64,000 nucleotides of DNA, from positions 1,116,001 to 1,180,000 of the forward strand of contig NZ_AP023396.1 in assembly GCF_014466955.1 (NCBI RefSeq). The letters run 5' to 3'. Position numbers and translations under genes: made by a program. The notes under the pieces are model-generated. The model did not search any database and was not told the origin of the DNA. It saw nothing but the letters and a program-made list of their open reading frames with translations. Positions 29,505-37,265 of this stretch are shown piece by piece (positions within the stretch are counted from its first letter, which is position 1; every line of letters starts with the position of its first letter). The DNA comes from Nocardia wallacei. GTDB lineage: Bacteria > Actinomycetota > Actinomycetes > Mycobacteriales > Mycobacteriaceae.

Positions 29505-30614
29505 TCATCGGTCCGGAACCTCCTGTGTCGCAGTATCTTTCGAGTCGAAGGGGGTGACCGTCCGCTGTCCGTAGCCGGTTTCGGCGGCCTCGGCCGCGGG
29601 CCTGCGGCGCGGCAGGCGGATGTTGACCCGCTTGAGCCAGCGGTCCGTCCCGTCGTAGCGCGGCGTGAACGGCACCCGTCCGTGTACTACCACGTCGTTG
29701 TCCACCAGTAACAGCTCACCGGGAGCGAGGACGGCCGTGCGGCACACCCGCTCCAGCTCGGCCCCGAGATGGGCGTAGGCGCTGCGGAATTCGGCGTCGG
29801 CGTCGTCGAGTGGGGTGTAGGCCGGGTCGTAGCGCAGGGTCGGTCGGCCGTCGTGGTCGCCGACGGTCGCCAGCGGTGTCGCCGGATACCGGTGAAAATC
29901 GGTGCCGTAGGAGACATCCGGCAGGATCGGCAGCGTCGGCTCGCTCAGTCGCCGCCGCTGCCGCTCGTTCAGGCGCACCTGCCGCACCGACGACACCGTG
30001 GTGCCGACGCGGTCCGGATTACGCAGGCAGCCGAGCATGAGCAGGTGAGCACGGTGCGGGTGGAAGGCGTCCTCGGTGTGCGGGGTGAGCAGTGTGGCGC
30101 TGGAGGCCCCGGACTGCTCGTGCTCGTGCCCGGGGGAGGGGACGATGTTGTTCACCATCCGCCCGTTCTGCTGGCCCTGCCATCCGAACGGCGCACCGGC
30201 GGCGCGGGCCAGCAGCAGCATCGTGATGTCCCAGTGGAACGAGGCGTGCCGGTGGGCCGGATCGCCGCTCCACGCGGCGGCCTGCCGCCAATCGCGCGGG
30301 GTGGGGCCCAATTCCTCGTCGCGCAGCGGTAACCGGCTCACGATCGCGGCGCCGGCCGCGGACACGGGCGGCCGCAGCGCGGTGCGCACGGCCTCGGGTA
30401 AGTGTGCGGCATGGGTGTCGACCAAGTCGATCAGCGCCGGATCGGTGAGAGTGGCGGCGCGCGCGGCGGAACCCGGCATGCTCTCGATTGTGACCGCGAT
30501 GTCGCGGGCGGTGTCGCGAACGGCCTGTGCGACATCGGCGGGCAGCGCACGTCGTTCGATCTCGTCCGATTCGGTGGGGTGGTGCGTCATACGTTCGCAG
30601 AGAACGTTTTCCAC
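29505..30614 (-). CDS. Fe(II)/2-oxoglutarate oxygenase of the clavaminate synthase-like (AsnO/VioC) group
   Basis: A 369-residue double-stranded beta-helix oxygenase. The metal triad reads as HTE in LLTPHTEDAFHPH (His179, Glu181) and a distal His in DNDVVVHGR (His311). RYDGTDRWLKRVNIR supplies the 2-oxoglutarate-binding arginine. HxE instead of HxD is typical of free-amino-acid beta-hydroxylases such as VioC and AsnO. GTG 30614 follows AAGGGA; ATG 30590 is an alternative. It is the first gene of the minus-strand operon, with an iron box 78-96 bp upstream. The substrate is unknown: diaminopropionate, its glutamate adduct or another amino acid is possible. Confidence 0.85.
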   Translation of the reverse strand: MENVLCERMTHHPTESDEIERRALPADVAQAVRDTARDIAVTIESMPGSAARAATLTDPALIDLVDTHAAHLPEAVRTALRPPVSAAGAAIVSRLPLRDEELGPTPRDWRQAAAWSGDPAHRHASFHWDITMLLLARAAGAPFGWQGQQNGRMVNNIVPSPGHEHEQSGASSATLLTPHTEDAFHPHRAHLLMLGCLRNPDRVGTTVSSVRQVRLNERQRRRLSEPTLPILPDVSYGTDFHRYPATPLATVGDHDGRPTLRYDPAYTPLDDADAEFRSAYAHLGAELERVCRTAVLAPGELLLVDNDVVVHGRVPFTPRYDGTDRWLKRVNIRLPRRRPAAEAAETGYGQRTVTPFDSKDTATQEVPDR

Positions 30615-30691
30615 CAGGAATTCCCTTCTTCGCAACGGTGGTGAAGCAGGTGGTGAAGACTCGGTCTGCGAAATTAGTCTCTCCCGAGACC

Positions 30692-30710
30692 TTAAGCAAG
30701 GCTTACCTAA
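30692..30710 (-). promoter_or_regulatory. Putative iron box for the biosynthetic operon
   Basis: TTAAGCAAGGCTTACCTAA (plus-strand sense) matches TTAGGTTAGGCTAACCTAA at 15 of 19 positions, including a perfect CCTAA right arm. It lies upstream of the oxygenase gene on the minus strand. An IdeR/DtxR-type repressor with Fe(II) is the expected binder. Confidence 0.72.
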
Positions 30711-30840
30711 AGTGTGTCGCGGGACGTGCGAACGGACGGCGCGAAGACTCAGCTAGCAGGGTAACCGCCGAGCCGACCGGTCCGAAGCGCCGGTGCCGGA
30801 TGGCGACGTGGACGTCCGCGTGCCGGGTAACGCAGAATCA

Positions 30841-30859
30841 TAAGGTTAGCCTTGGCTGG
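30841..30859 (+). promoter_or_regulatory. Putative iron box for the ABC importer operon
   Basis: TAAGGTTAGCCTTGGCTGG shares the core AGGTTAGCCT with the iron-box consensus (about 13 of 19) and lies 37 bp before the binding-protein start at 30896. It is weaker than the sister site at 30692 but is suitably placed for the rightward operon. Confidence 0.55.
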
Positions 30860-30895
30860 CACAGCCGACTCGGATGAGGGACGAGGGCACCTGCG

Positions 30896-32398
30896 ATGAC
30901 GACCATGACCAGACGGCGGTTGCTCGGCGCCGGGCTCGGAGTGAGTGCCGCACTGGCACTGGGCGCCTGCGGGCGCGCCGCCGGCGACACCGGGACGCTC
31001 CGCGTCGGCGCGCTGGGCAAAGCCTCGGCGCTGCAACAGGATCCACACGCCAACCTGAGCAACGAGAGCGACTTCCTGATCGCGTCGCTGATCTACGAGC
31101 CGCTCACGGTGCCCGGCGTCGACCCGACCGTGCGGCCGCGCCTGGCCGCCGCCTGGTCCGCCGATGCCGCGCAGCGGCGCTGGGTGTTCACCCTCGCCGA
31201 GGGCGCGACCTTCCACGACGGCAGCCCGGTCACCGCCGAGGACGTGGTGTGGTCGCTGCGCCGGCTGCGCGAGGTGGGCGGCGAGTCGAAGATGCCGGTG
31301 GCACGGCCCGACGACATCACCGCCGACGGACCCGGGCGGGTGGTGGTGACGGCGTCGGCGCCCAACACCCAGATCCCGGTGCTGGTTCGGCTGATGACGT
31401 TCACGGTCAAGCGGGGGACGACCGAGTTCTCGAATGCCGTGGGCAGCGGGCCCTTTCGGCTCGAGTCCTATCGCCAGGGCAACGCCCGGCTGGTGCGCAA
31501 CGATGCCTGGCACGGGCCGAGGCCGCGGCTGGAGGCCATCGAGGTCACCATGTTCGACAGCGTGGACGCGCTGTCGAACGCGGTGGTCGGCGGGCAGATC
31601 GACCTGGCGTCCAACGTCGGGGCGATCGCCGGGCGCACCGCCGCGGGACGCGGGGATCTGCAGGTCGTCCGGCGGCCCGGCGACACCGCCATCGCCATCG
31701 CCATGCGCACCGCCGACGGGCCCTTCGCCGACCCGCGGGTGCGCACCGCGCTGCGGTTGGCGGCGGATCGCGACGCCCTGGTGGCGCAGACCTTCTCGGG
31801 CTACGGCACCGTCGCCAACGACATCCTGGGTACCGGAGATCCGCAGTACGCCAAGGAGATTCCGCAGCGACGCCGCGACGTGGACCGGGCGCGGGCGCTG
31901 CTGGCCGAGGCCCGGTTCGATACCGGCGCGACGTACCAGCTGGTCACCAAGGAGGAGGCGCCCGGGGAGGTGGAGTCGGCGCGGGTCTTCGCCACCCAGT
32001 TGCGCGATATCGGCGTGGATGCCGAAGTGGTGGTGCAGGACTCGGGCACCTTCTACGATCGCACCTGGTTGCACGCGCCGCTGTACACGGTCAACTGGGG
32101 CACCAACGACTCGGTGCTGTTCTACGCCGCGAAGCTGCTGTCCTCGGGCAGCAATCGCAACGAAACCGCCTTCGCGGACGCGGAATTCGATGCCGCCACC
32201 GCCGCGGCGCTGGGCGCCGCCGACCCGGCGGGTTATGCCCGGGCGTGCCGCACCCTGCAGCAGATCGAATACGACCGGGGTGGATACCTGGTGTGGGGCA
32301 TGGCCGACGGCATCGACATCGCCTCGAGCCGCGTGCGAGATCTGCCCACGCTGGGCGGGTTCGGGCGCGTGCAGCTGGAACGGGTATGGCTCTCGTGA
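30896..32398 (+). CDS. Family-5 solute-binding lipoprotein of a peptide/nickel-type ABC importer
   Basis: A 500-residue extracellular binding protein. The N-terminus combines a twin-arginine motif (TRRRLLGAG) with a lipobox (LALGAC), so it is probably a Tat-exported lipoprotein anchored at Cys26. The SBP_bac_5 fold is seen in PRLAAAWS, FTLAEGATFHDGSPVTAEDVVWSL and SGPFRLESYRQG. This family binds oligopeptides, nickel, opines or opine-type metallophores. It is divergent from the oxygenase gene, has its own iron box and heads a complete importer operon. Cognate cargo is likely the neighbouring enzymes' product with metal, but a peptide cannot be excluded. Confidence 0.9.
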   Translation: MTTMTRRRLLGAGLGVSAALALGACGRAAGDTGTLRVGALGKASALQQDPHANLSNESDFLIASLIYEPLTVPGVDPTVRPRLAAAWSADAAQRRWVFTLAEGATFHDGSPVTAEDVVWSLRRLREVGGESKMPVARPDDITADGPGRVVVTASAPNTQIPVLVRLMTFTVKRGTTEFSNAVGSGPFRLESYRQGNARLVRNDAWHGPRPRLEAIEVTMFDSVDALSNAVVGGQIDLASNVGAIAGRTAAGRGDLQVVRRPGDTAIAIAMRTADGPFADPRVRTALRLAADRDALVAQTFSGYGTVANDILGTGDPQYAKEIPQRRRDVDRARALLAEARFDTGATYQLVTKEEAPGEVESARVFATQLRDIGVDAEVVVQDSGTFYDRTWLHAPLYTVNWGTNDSVLFYAAKLLSSGSNRNETAFADAEFDAATAAALGAADPAGYARACRTLQQIEYDRGGYLVWGMADGIDIASSRVRDLPTLGGFGRVQLERVWLS

Positions 32399-33378
32399 GC
32401 GTGGCCGAACCGGTGGTGCTCGGCGTCGCGGACGATCGGCGCGGCGTCCGGGTCGCGCTGACCGGTATGGTGCTGCGCCGGGTCGGGCTGTTGCTGGCGT
32501 TGCTGACCCTGGTGTTCTGCGCGGTCTCGCTGCTGCCCGGCGATGCCGCTCGCGTGGCGCTGGATCGCGGGGCGAGTCCGGAGACCGTCGCCGCCAAGCG
32601 GCACGAGCTCGGGCTGGATCGTCCGCTGCCGCAACGGTTCTGGTCGTGGTCGAGTGGTTTGGTCACCGGCGACTTCGGCGTCACGGCGCACGGGCGGTCG
32701 ATCGCCGAGCTGCTCGCCGGGTCCGCGCCGCAGACGCTGCTGCTGGGCGGAATCGCGTTCGCGACCACCGTGTTCGCGTCGATGGCCGGCGGGATGTGGT
32801 GGGCGACAAGGCCGGACGGGTGGACCGCGCGGGTACTGCAACCGGCGACCGCGATGGTGGTCGCGTTACCGGAGTTCGTGGTCGCCGCGGGCCTGATCGC
32901 GGTGTTCTCGTTCGCGGCCGGGTGGCTGCCCGCGGTGACCGTCGCCGGTCGCTCCGGTTTCCCGGCGAGCGCCGACATGCTGGTGCTTCCGGCGCTGGCG
33001 CTGGCGCTGCCGCAGACCGGCTGGAACACCCGGGTGGTCCGCGGGGCGCTCGCCGACGCCGCCCGCGCGCCACACGTGGAACACGCGGAACTGGAAGGCG
33101 TTTCGCCGTTTCGCTTGATGACCCGGCACGTCTTCCCGGTGGCCCTGCCGGCCATCGCGGCCTCCTACGCCACCACTGTGGGCATGCTGCTCGGCGGCGC
33201 CATGGTCGTCGAGAGCCTGTTCAACTACCCGGGCCTCGGCGCCCTGCTCGCCGGTTCCGTCGCCGATCGCGACACCGGCCTCGCCGCCGCCACCGCGGCG
33301 GTAGCGGGCGTGACGATCATGTGCGTGCTGCTGGTCGCGGACGGTTTGCGTGCCTGGGCGATGCGGGGACGGCGATGA
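32386..33378 (+). CDS. ABC importer permease 1 (DppB/NikB type)
   Basis: A 330-residue membrane protein with about six helices. The N-terminus LRRVGLLLALLTLVFCAVSLLPGD and the EAA-type loop HAELEGVSPFRLMTRHVFPVALP are characteristic of DppB/OppB/NikB permeases. ATG 32386 lies inside the end of the binding-protein gene; GTG 32395 is an alternative. In typical operons the second permease follows directly, but here about 340 bp with two tiny chained ORFs intervene. Confidence 0.9.
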   Translation: MALVSVAEPVVLGVADDRRGVRVALTGMVLRRVGLLLALLTLVFCAVSLLPGDAARVALDRGASPETVAAKRHELGLDRPLPQRFWSWSSGLVTGDFGVTAHGRSIAELLAGSAPQTLLLGGIAFATTVFASMAGGMWWATRPDGWTARVLQPATAMVVALPEFVVAAGLIAVFSFAAGWLPAVTVAGRSGFPASADMLVLPALALALPQTGWNTRVVRGALADAARAPHVEHAELEGVSPFRLMTRHVFPVALPAIAASYATTVGMLLGGAMVVESLFNYPGLGALLAGSVADRDTGLAAATAAVAGVTIMCVLLVADGLRAWAMRGRR

Positions 33379-33548
33379 CCGTCGGACCGCCCGTGAGCTG
33401 TGCGGGAGTTCAGTGGTGGTCTCCCCGCGGCGAGCCGGTCCGGGCGGTCACCGATCGTGCGAGTGCGGCGGATTTCGCCCTCCCGGGTGAACCCGTGACC
33501 GCCGAGGCCGGATCGTCGAAGGGTGCCTTGGCGAGAGCATGGGTGTGA
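33375..33548 (+). CDS. Possible 57-residue coupled ORF between the permease genes
   Basis: ATG 33375 overlaps the permease-1 stop (ATGA). The frame encodes a Ser/Pro/Ala-rich peptide (MTVGPPVSCAGVQWW...) ending at 33548, inside the start of the next small ORF. It matches no family I know. It may serve only to pass ribosomes through the inserted DNA. Confidence 0.35.
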   Translation: MTVGPPVSCAGVQWWSPRGEPVRAVTDRASAADFALPGEPVTAEAGSSKGALARAWV

Positions 33549-33724
33549 GTGGCGTGGGCGTGAGTGTGGGTGGCGTGGGTATGGGTGTGGGTGGCGTGGG
33601 TATGGGTGTGGGTGGTGTGGGTATGGGTGCGGGTGGCGAGGACATGGGCGCGGGTGGTGTGGGTATGGGTGCGGGTGGCGAGGACGTGGGTGTGGGTGGC
33701 GTGGGCGTGGGTGGACGGTTGTGA
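33539..33724 (+). CDS. Possible 61-residue Gly/Val repeat peptide
   Basis: ATG 33539 to TGA 33724 encodes eight heptads of the VGGVGMG type, flanked by MG and GRL. It overlaps the preceding ORF and its TGA overlaps the GTG of permease 2. The peptide is entirely repeat-encoded, so expression as a functional product is doubtful. Translational coupling through it is plausible. Confidence 0.3.
   Translation: MGVSGVGVSVGGVGMGVGGVGMGVGGVGMGAGGEDMGAGGVGMGAGGEDVGVGGVGVGGRL
33545..33712 (+). repeat. 21-bp minisatellite, eight units
   Basis: Eight tandem 21-bp units (168 bp), each coding a heptad such as VGGVGMG or AGGEDMG in the frame of the small ORF. All three forward frames remain open through it. 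It lies within the operon between the two permease genes. Confidence 0.9.
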
Positions 33725-34515
33725 ACCGGGGTTTGGTACTGCGGGGGCTGCCTGCGCTGGTCGTGGTGGTGGCGGCGGTGGTGGGGCCGTGGGTGGCGCC
33801 GCGGGCCGTGGACGCCACCGTCGGGATGCCGTTCGCCGTGCCGCGGGCGGGGGCGCCGCTGGGCGCGGATCGGCTGGGGCACGACGTGTTCAGCCGGTTG
33901 CTGCACGGTGGGTGGGGGCTGATCCTGCTGGCCGTGCTGATCGCCGTCGCGGTGACCGGGTGCGCGAGCGTGCTGGGTGCGCTGGCGGCGCTGCGACCGC
34001 GGCTGGGGGTGGTGATCGAGCGCGGCGCGGACCTGGCGATCCTGCTGCCGGCCGTGCTGGCGCTGCTGCTCGTGGTGGCGTCGTGGCCGGAGTCAGGAGC
34101 GTTCGGTGTGGTGCTGGTCGCGATCGTGTTCGGAATTCCCTACTCCGCGAGGGTTTTCGCGGCCGCGGCGACGCCCGTGGCCGCCACCGGCTATGTCGAG
34201 GCGGCGCGGCTCGGCGGCGAATCCACCGGCTACGTGATCTTCCGCGAGATGCTGCCGAACATGCGGGAACTGGTCTTCGCGCAGTTCGGGCTGCGTTTCG
34301 TCGAGGGCATGTATCTGGTGTCGACGGCGGCGTTCCTGCGGCTGCCGACCTCGCTCGGCGCGTCGAACTGGGCGGTCATGGTGCGCGACAACGCTTCCGG
34401 GATCCTGCTGAATCCGTGGGCGGTGCTGGCGCCGAGCCTCGCCATCGGCGTCGTCGCGGTGAGCGTGAACCTGCTGGCGGCCGCGCTGGGGCGACGGGAG
34501 GTGGGCCGGAGGTGA
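33721..34515 (+). CDS. ABC importer permease 2 (DppC/NikC type)
   Basis: A 264-residue membrane protein. GADRLGHDVFSRLLHGG near residue 45 is the classic DppC/OppC signature (LGTDxxGRD/FSR). The EAA loop is GYVEAARLGGESTGYVIFREMLPNM. GTG 33721 overlaps the preceding mini-ORF stop, and the TGA overlaps the ATPase start. It is shorter than many DppC proteins because the N-terminal region before the first helix is brief. Confidence 0.88.
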   Translation: MNRGLVLRGLPALVVVVAAVVGPWVAPRAVDATVGMPFAVPRAGAPLGADRLGHDVFSRLLHGGWGLILLAVLIAVAVTGCASVLGALAALRPRLGVVIERGADLAILLPAVLALLLVVASWPESGAFGVVLVAIVFGIPYSARVFAAAATPVAATGYVEAARLGGESTGYVIFREMLPNMRELVFAQFGLRFVEGMYLVSTAAFLRLPTSLGASNWAVMVRDNASGILLNPWAVLAPSLAIGVVAVSVNLLAAALGRREVGRR

Positions 34516-36449
34516 TCGTGGTGCGGGAACTGTCGGTGTCCACGGCGGCCGCGCCGCTGCTGGACACCATCTCCCTGCGGGTGCCCGAGGGCGGTGTGAC
34601 CGCGCTGCGCGGGCCGTCCGGATGCGGCAAGTCGACGCTGATGAAGGCGCTGCTCGGGCAGGTTCCGGCCGGGACCACCGCGAGCGGGTCGGTACACGTC
34701 GGCGAGCACGAGGTGCTCAGCTTGGACCCGCCCGCGCTGCGGCGGTTCCGGCGCGAGCAGATCGCCTTCGTCGGCCAGGACCCCGGCGTCGCGCTGAACC
34801 CGACCATGCGCGTCCGCTCCCTCCTGGGCGAATTGTCCGACTCCGCAAGGGCTTTGGAAGCCCTGGCCGCGGTGGAACTGCCCGAGTCCTACCTGCGCCG
34901 CCGCGCGGCCGAACTCTCCGGCGGTGAGCAGCGCCGTGTCGCCCTGGCCCGCGCCCTCGCCCGCCGCACGCCCGTCCTGGTACTCGACGAGCCCCTGTCC
35001 GGCTTGCACGGCCGCCTACGCACCTCCCTCACCCACCTCCTTCGCCGCCTGGCCGACAACGACGGCACCACCATCGTCGTCTCCGGCCACGACACCACCA
35101 CCCTGAACCACTTGGCCGACGAAGTCATCGCGGTAGGCAACGGACACAGCGGCCCGCATGGAAAAACGTTCGCGGCCAAGGACATCCTCGCCCTGCCGGA
35201 CCATGCCGCCGCGTCCCCCGCGCCCGTCGACGGTCACCGCGCGCCGCGCGCGAAGTCCGCCGCAGACGCGAGCACCCCCACGCCACGCGGGTCGGGCGAC
35301 GTTACGAACGCGATGGGCGATGGTCGTGGTGCGTCGGGTACAGAGGCGGCCTGCGCAGACGCGAGTGCTCCCACGCCACGCGGGTCGGGCGATGGTACGA
35401 ACGTGATGGGCGATGGTCGTGGTGCGTCGAGTGCAGAGGCGGCCTGCGCAGACGCGAGTGCTCCCACGCCACGCGGGTCGGGCGATGATACGAACGTGAT
35501 GGGCGATGGTCGTGGTGCGTCGGGCGCAGAGGTGGCCTCTGCAGGCGCAAGCGCCCCCACGCCACGCGGGTCGGGAGATGTTACGAACGCGATGGGCGAC
35601 GGTCGTGGTTCGTCGGGTACAGAGGCCGCCGCCGCAGGCGCGGGGACTCTCGCCCCGCACGACTCGGGTGAGGGTGAGAACGGGGCGGGCGACAGTGTCG
35701 GTGCGGCGGGGGAGTCGAGCCACGGGGTGGACCGAGGGAGCGGTGGGCTCGAAGGTGTTGGTAATCAGGTGCTTTCGGTGACCGGGTTGGGGGTGTCGAT
35801 CGGGCGGCGGGTGGTGCTGGAGGGGATCGACCTGCGGGTCCGGGCGGGGGAGTCGGTGGCGGTTGCGGGGCCTTCGGGGGCGGGGAAGTCGACGTTGGCT
35901 CGGGCGGTGGTGGGATTGCGCCGGGCCGCGGCGGGGGAGGTGCGGGTGTCGGGGCGGGTGGCGCTGGTGCCGCAGGACAGTGCGGGGAGCCTCAATCCGC
36001 GTCGTACTGTGGCGCAGACGCTTTCGCGGCCGGTGCGGCGGCACCACGGCGGGCGCGGGGCCGCGGTGGCAGCCGAGATCGCGCGGTTGCTGGGCACGGT
36101 AGAGCTGGACAGCGAACTGGCCCAGCGGTATCCGCACGAGTTGTCGGGCGGGCAGCGGCAACGGGTGGCACTGGCCCGCGCCCTGGCGCTGCGACCGGCG
36201 GTGCTGGTGTGCGACGAGATCACCTCCGCCCTCGACCGCGACACCGCCGACGCGATCATGACCCTGCTGGACGGCCTGCGCCGCGAACAGCAGCTGGCCT
36301 TGCTGGTCATCACCCACGACATGCACGTCGTCGCCCGCTACTGCACCGGCATGTGCGTCCTGGAATCCGGCCGCATCGTCGAGTCCGGCCCGGTCCCCGA
36401 CCTCTTGCGAGCCCCGGCCCACGATGCCACCGCCGCCCTCCTGGGCTGA
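34512..36449 (+). CDS. Fused double ATPase of the ABC importer (DppD-DppF type)
   Basis: A 645-residue protein with two nucleotide-binding domains. Domain 1 (about 1-215) has Walker A GPSGCGKST, signature LSGGEQRRVALARAL and Walker B VLVLDEP. Domain 2 (about 417-645) has GPSGAGKST, LSGGQRQRVALARAL and VLVCDEITSALD, with ITHDMHVVARYC. The two are joined by a roughly 200-residue Ala/Gly/Ser/Thr-rich linker containing four 31-residue repeats. The GTG start overlaps the permease-2 stop. It energises uptake by the binding protein and two permeases. Confidence 0.92.
   Translation: MIVVRELSVSTAAAPLLDTISLRVPEGGVTALRGPSGCGKSTLMKALLGQVPAGTTASGSVHVGEHEVLSLDPPALRRFRREQIAFVGQDPGVALNPTMRVRSLLGELSDSARALEALAAVELPESYLRRRAAELSGGEQRRVALARALARRTPVLVLDEPLSGLHGRLRTSLTHLLRRLADNDGTTIVVSGHDTTTLNHLADEVIAVGNGHSGPHGKTFAAKDILALPDHAAASPAPVDGHRAPRAKSAADASTPTPRGSGDVTNAMGDGRGASGTEAACADASAPTPRGSGDGTNVMGDGRGASSAEAACADASAPTPRGSGDDTNVMGDGRGASGAEVASAGASAPTPRGSGDVTNAMGDGRGSSGTEAAAAGAGTLAPHDSGEGENGAGDSVGAAGESSHGVDRGSGGLEGVGNQVLSVTGLGVSIGRRVVLEGIDLRVRAGESVAVAGPSGAGKSTLARAVVGLRRAAAGEVRVSGRVALVPQDSAGSLNPRRTVAQTLSRPVRRHHGGRGAAVAAEIARLLGTVELDSELAQRYPHELSGGQRQRVALARALALRPAVLVCDEITSALDRDTADAIMTLLDGLRREQQLALLVITHDMHVVARYCTGMCVLESGRIVESGPVPDLLRAPAHDATAALLG
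35271..35642 (+). repeat. 93-bp tandem repeat, four copies, in the ATPase linker
   Basis: Four consecutive 93-bp units (31 codons) begin at 35271, 35364, 35457 and 35550. Each codes a segment with APTPRGSGD, then TNVMGDGRGAS, then an Ala-rich end. A degenerate fifth copy follows. Copies are nearly identical in DNA, indicating recent expansion. Confidence 0.93.
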
Positions 36450-36520
36450 GCGGAGCTGCGTGTCCGGGCACTTGCGGTCGGTTGCGCCGGGCGGGGTGCG
36501 GGCGGGCATACACTCGGGGC

Positions 36521-37246
36521 GTGTCGAGTGCAGCAGCGGTGCCCGCGGCAGCCGGGGGACGGCGGGCGCGGTGGCAGCCGCACAATGCGGCGCGGCGGGA
36601 GCGGATCGTCGAGGCGGCGATCGCGTTGCTGGAGGAGCATCCGCCGGGCGCGGACATCTCGGCGCAGCAGATCGCGGCGCGGGCGGGATTGGCGAAATCC
36701 GTTCTGTACCGGCAGTTCTCGGGTCGCGAGGAACTCGACCGCCGGGTCCGCACCACCATCGCCGAGCGTTTCACCGACGCCCTGGACGCCGCGCTCGACA
36801 TCGGCGCGGGGTCCATCGCCGAGATCCTGGCCCGCACGGTCGGCGTGGTGGTCGACTGGATCGGCGACCACCCGCGCCAGCACGAATTCCTGCGCACCGG
36901 CCCCGCGGCCGACGGCCCCGAGGACCGCGACGCGCTGAGCGGCCTGCTGATCACCATCACCGGCCGCGCCAACGGGCTGGTGTCCGGCCTCGCGGGCGCG
37001 GTCGGCGTGGCGGACCCGCCCGTCATCGACACCCTGACCTTCGCCATCGTCGCCATGGTCGAGGCCACCGTCACCCGCTGGGCCCGCGAACCGGATCCGG
37101 CCCTGGATCGCGCCGCGCTGATCGCCGAGGTGGCGGGTTATGCCTGGAGCATCCTCGACGGCGTCGCCCGCGCCCACCACCTCGCCCTCGACCCCGACCA
37201 GCCCCTGCTGCAACTGATCGAGGCACTGGCCGCACGCGACGGATGA
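36521..37246 (+). CDS. TetR-family regulator
   Basis: A 241-residue protein with an N-terminal helix-turn-helix (ISAQQIAARAGLAKSVLYRQFSGREEL). The C-terminal domain has VVVDWIGDHPRQHEFL. GTG 36521 (VSSAAAVPAAAGGRR) is chosen, as upstream codons belong to another frame of the ATPase gene. It follows the importer operon after 71 bp and is convergent with an AurF-like oxygenase gene. Mycobacterial TetR genes next to diiron oxygenases are common, so the oxygenase may be its target. Confidence 0.85.
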   Translation: MSSAAAVPAAAGGRRARWQPHNAARRERIVEAAIALLEEHPPGADISAQQIAARAGLAKSVLYRQFSGREELDRRVRTTIAERFTDALDAALDIGAGSIAEILARTVGVVVDWIGDHPRQHEFLRTGPAADGPEDRDALSGLLITITGRANGLVSGLAGAVGVADPPVIDTLTFAIVAMVEATVTRWAREPDPALDRAALIAEVAGYAWSILDGVARAHHLALDPDQPLLQLIEALAARDG

Positions 37247-37265
37247 GCGCCGCGGAACCGGTCGT

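Noticed and set aside
33545..35642. Tandem repeats considered as CRISPR arrays
   Set aside because: Units are contiguous without unique spacers, have periods of 21 and 93 bp, and are in-frame coding repeats.
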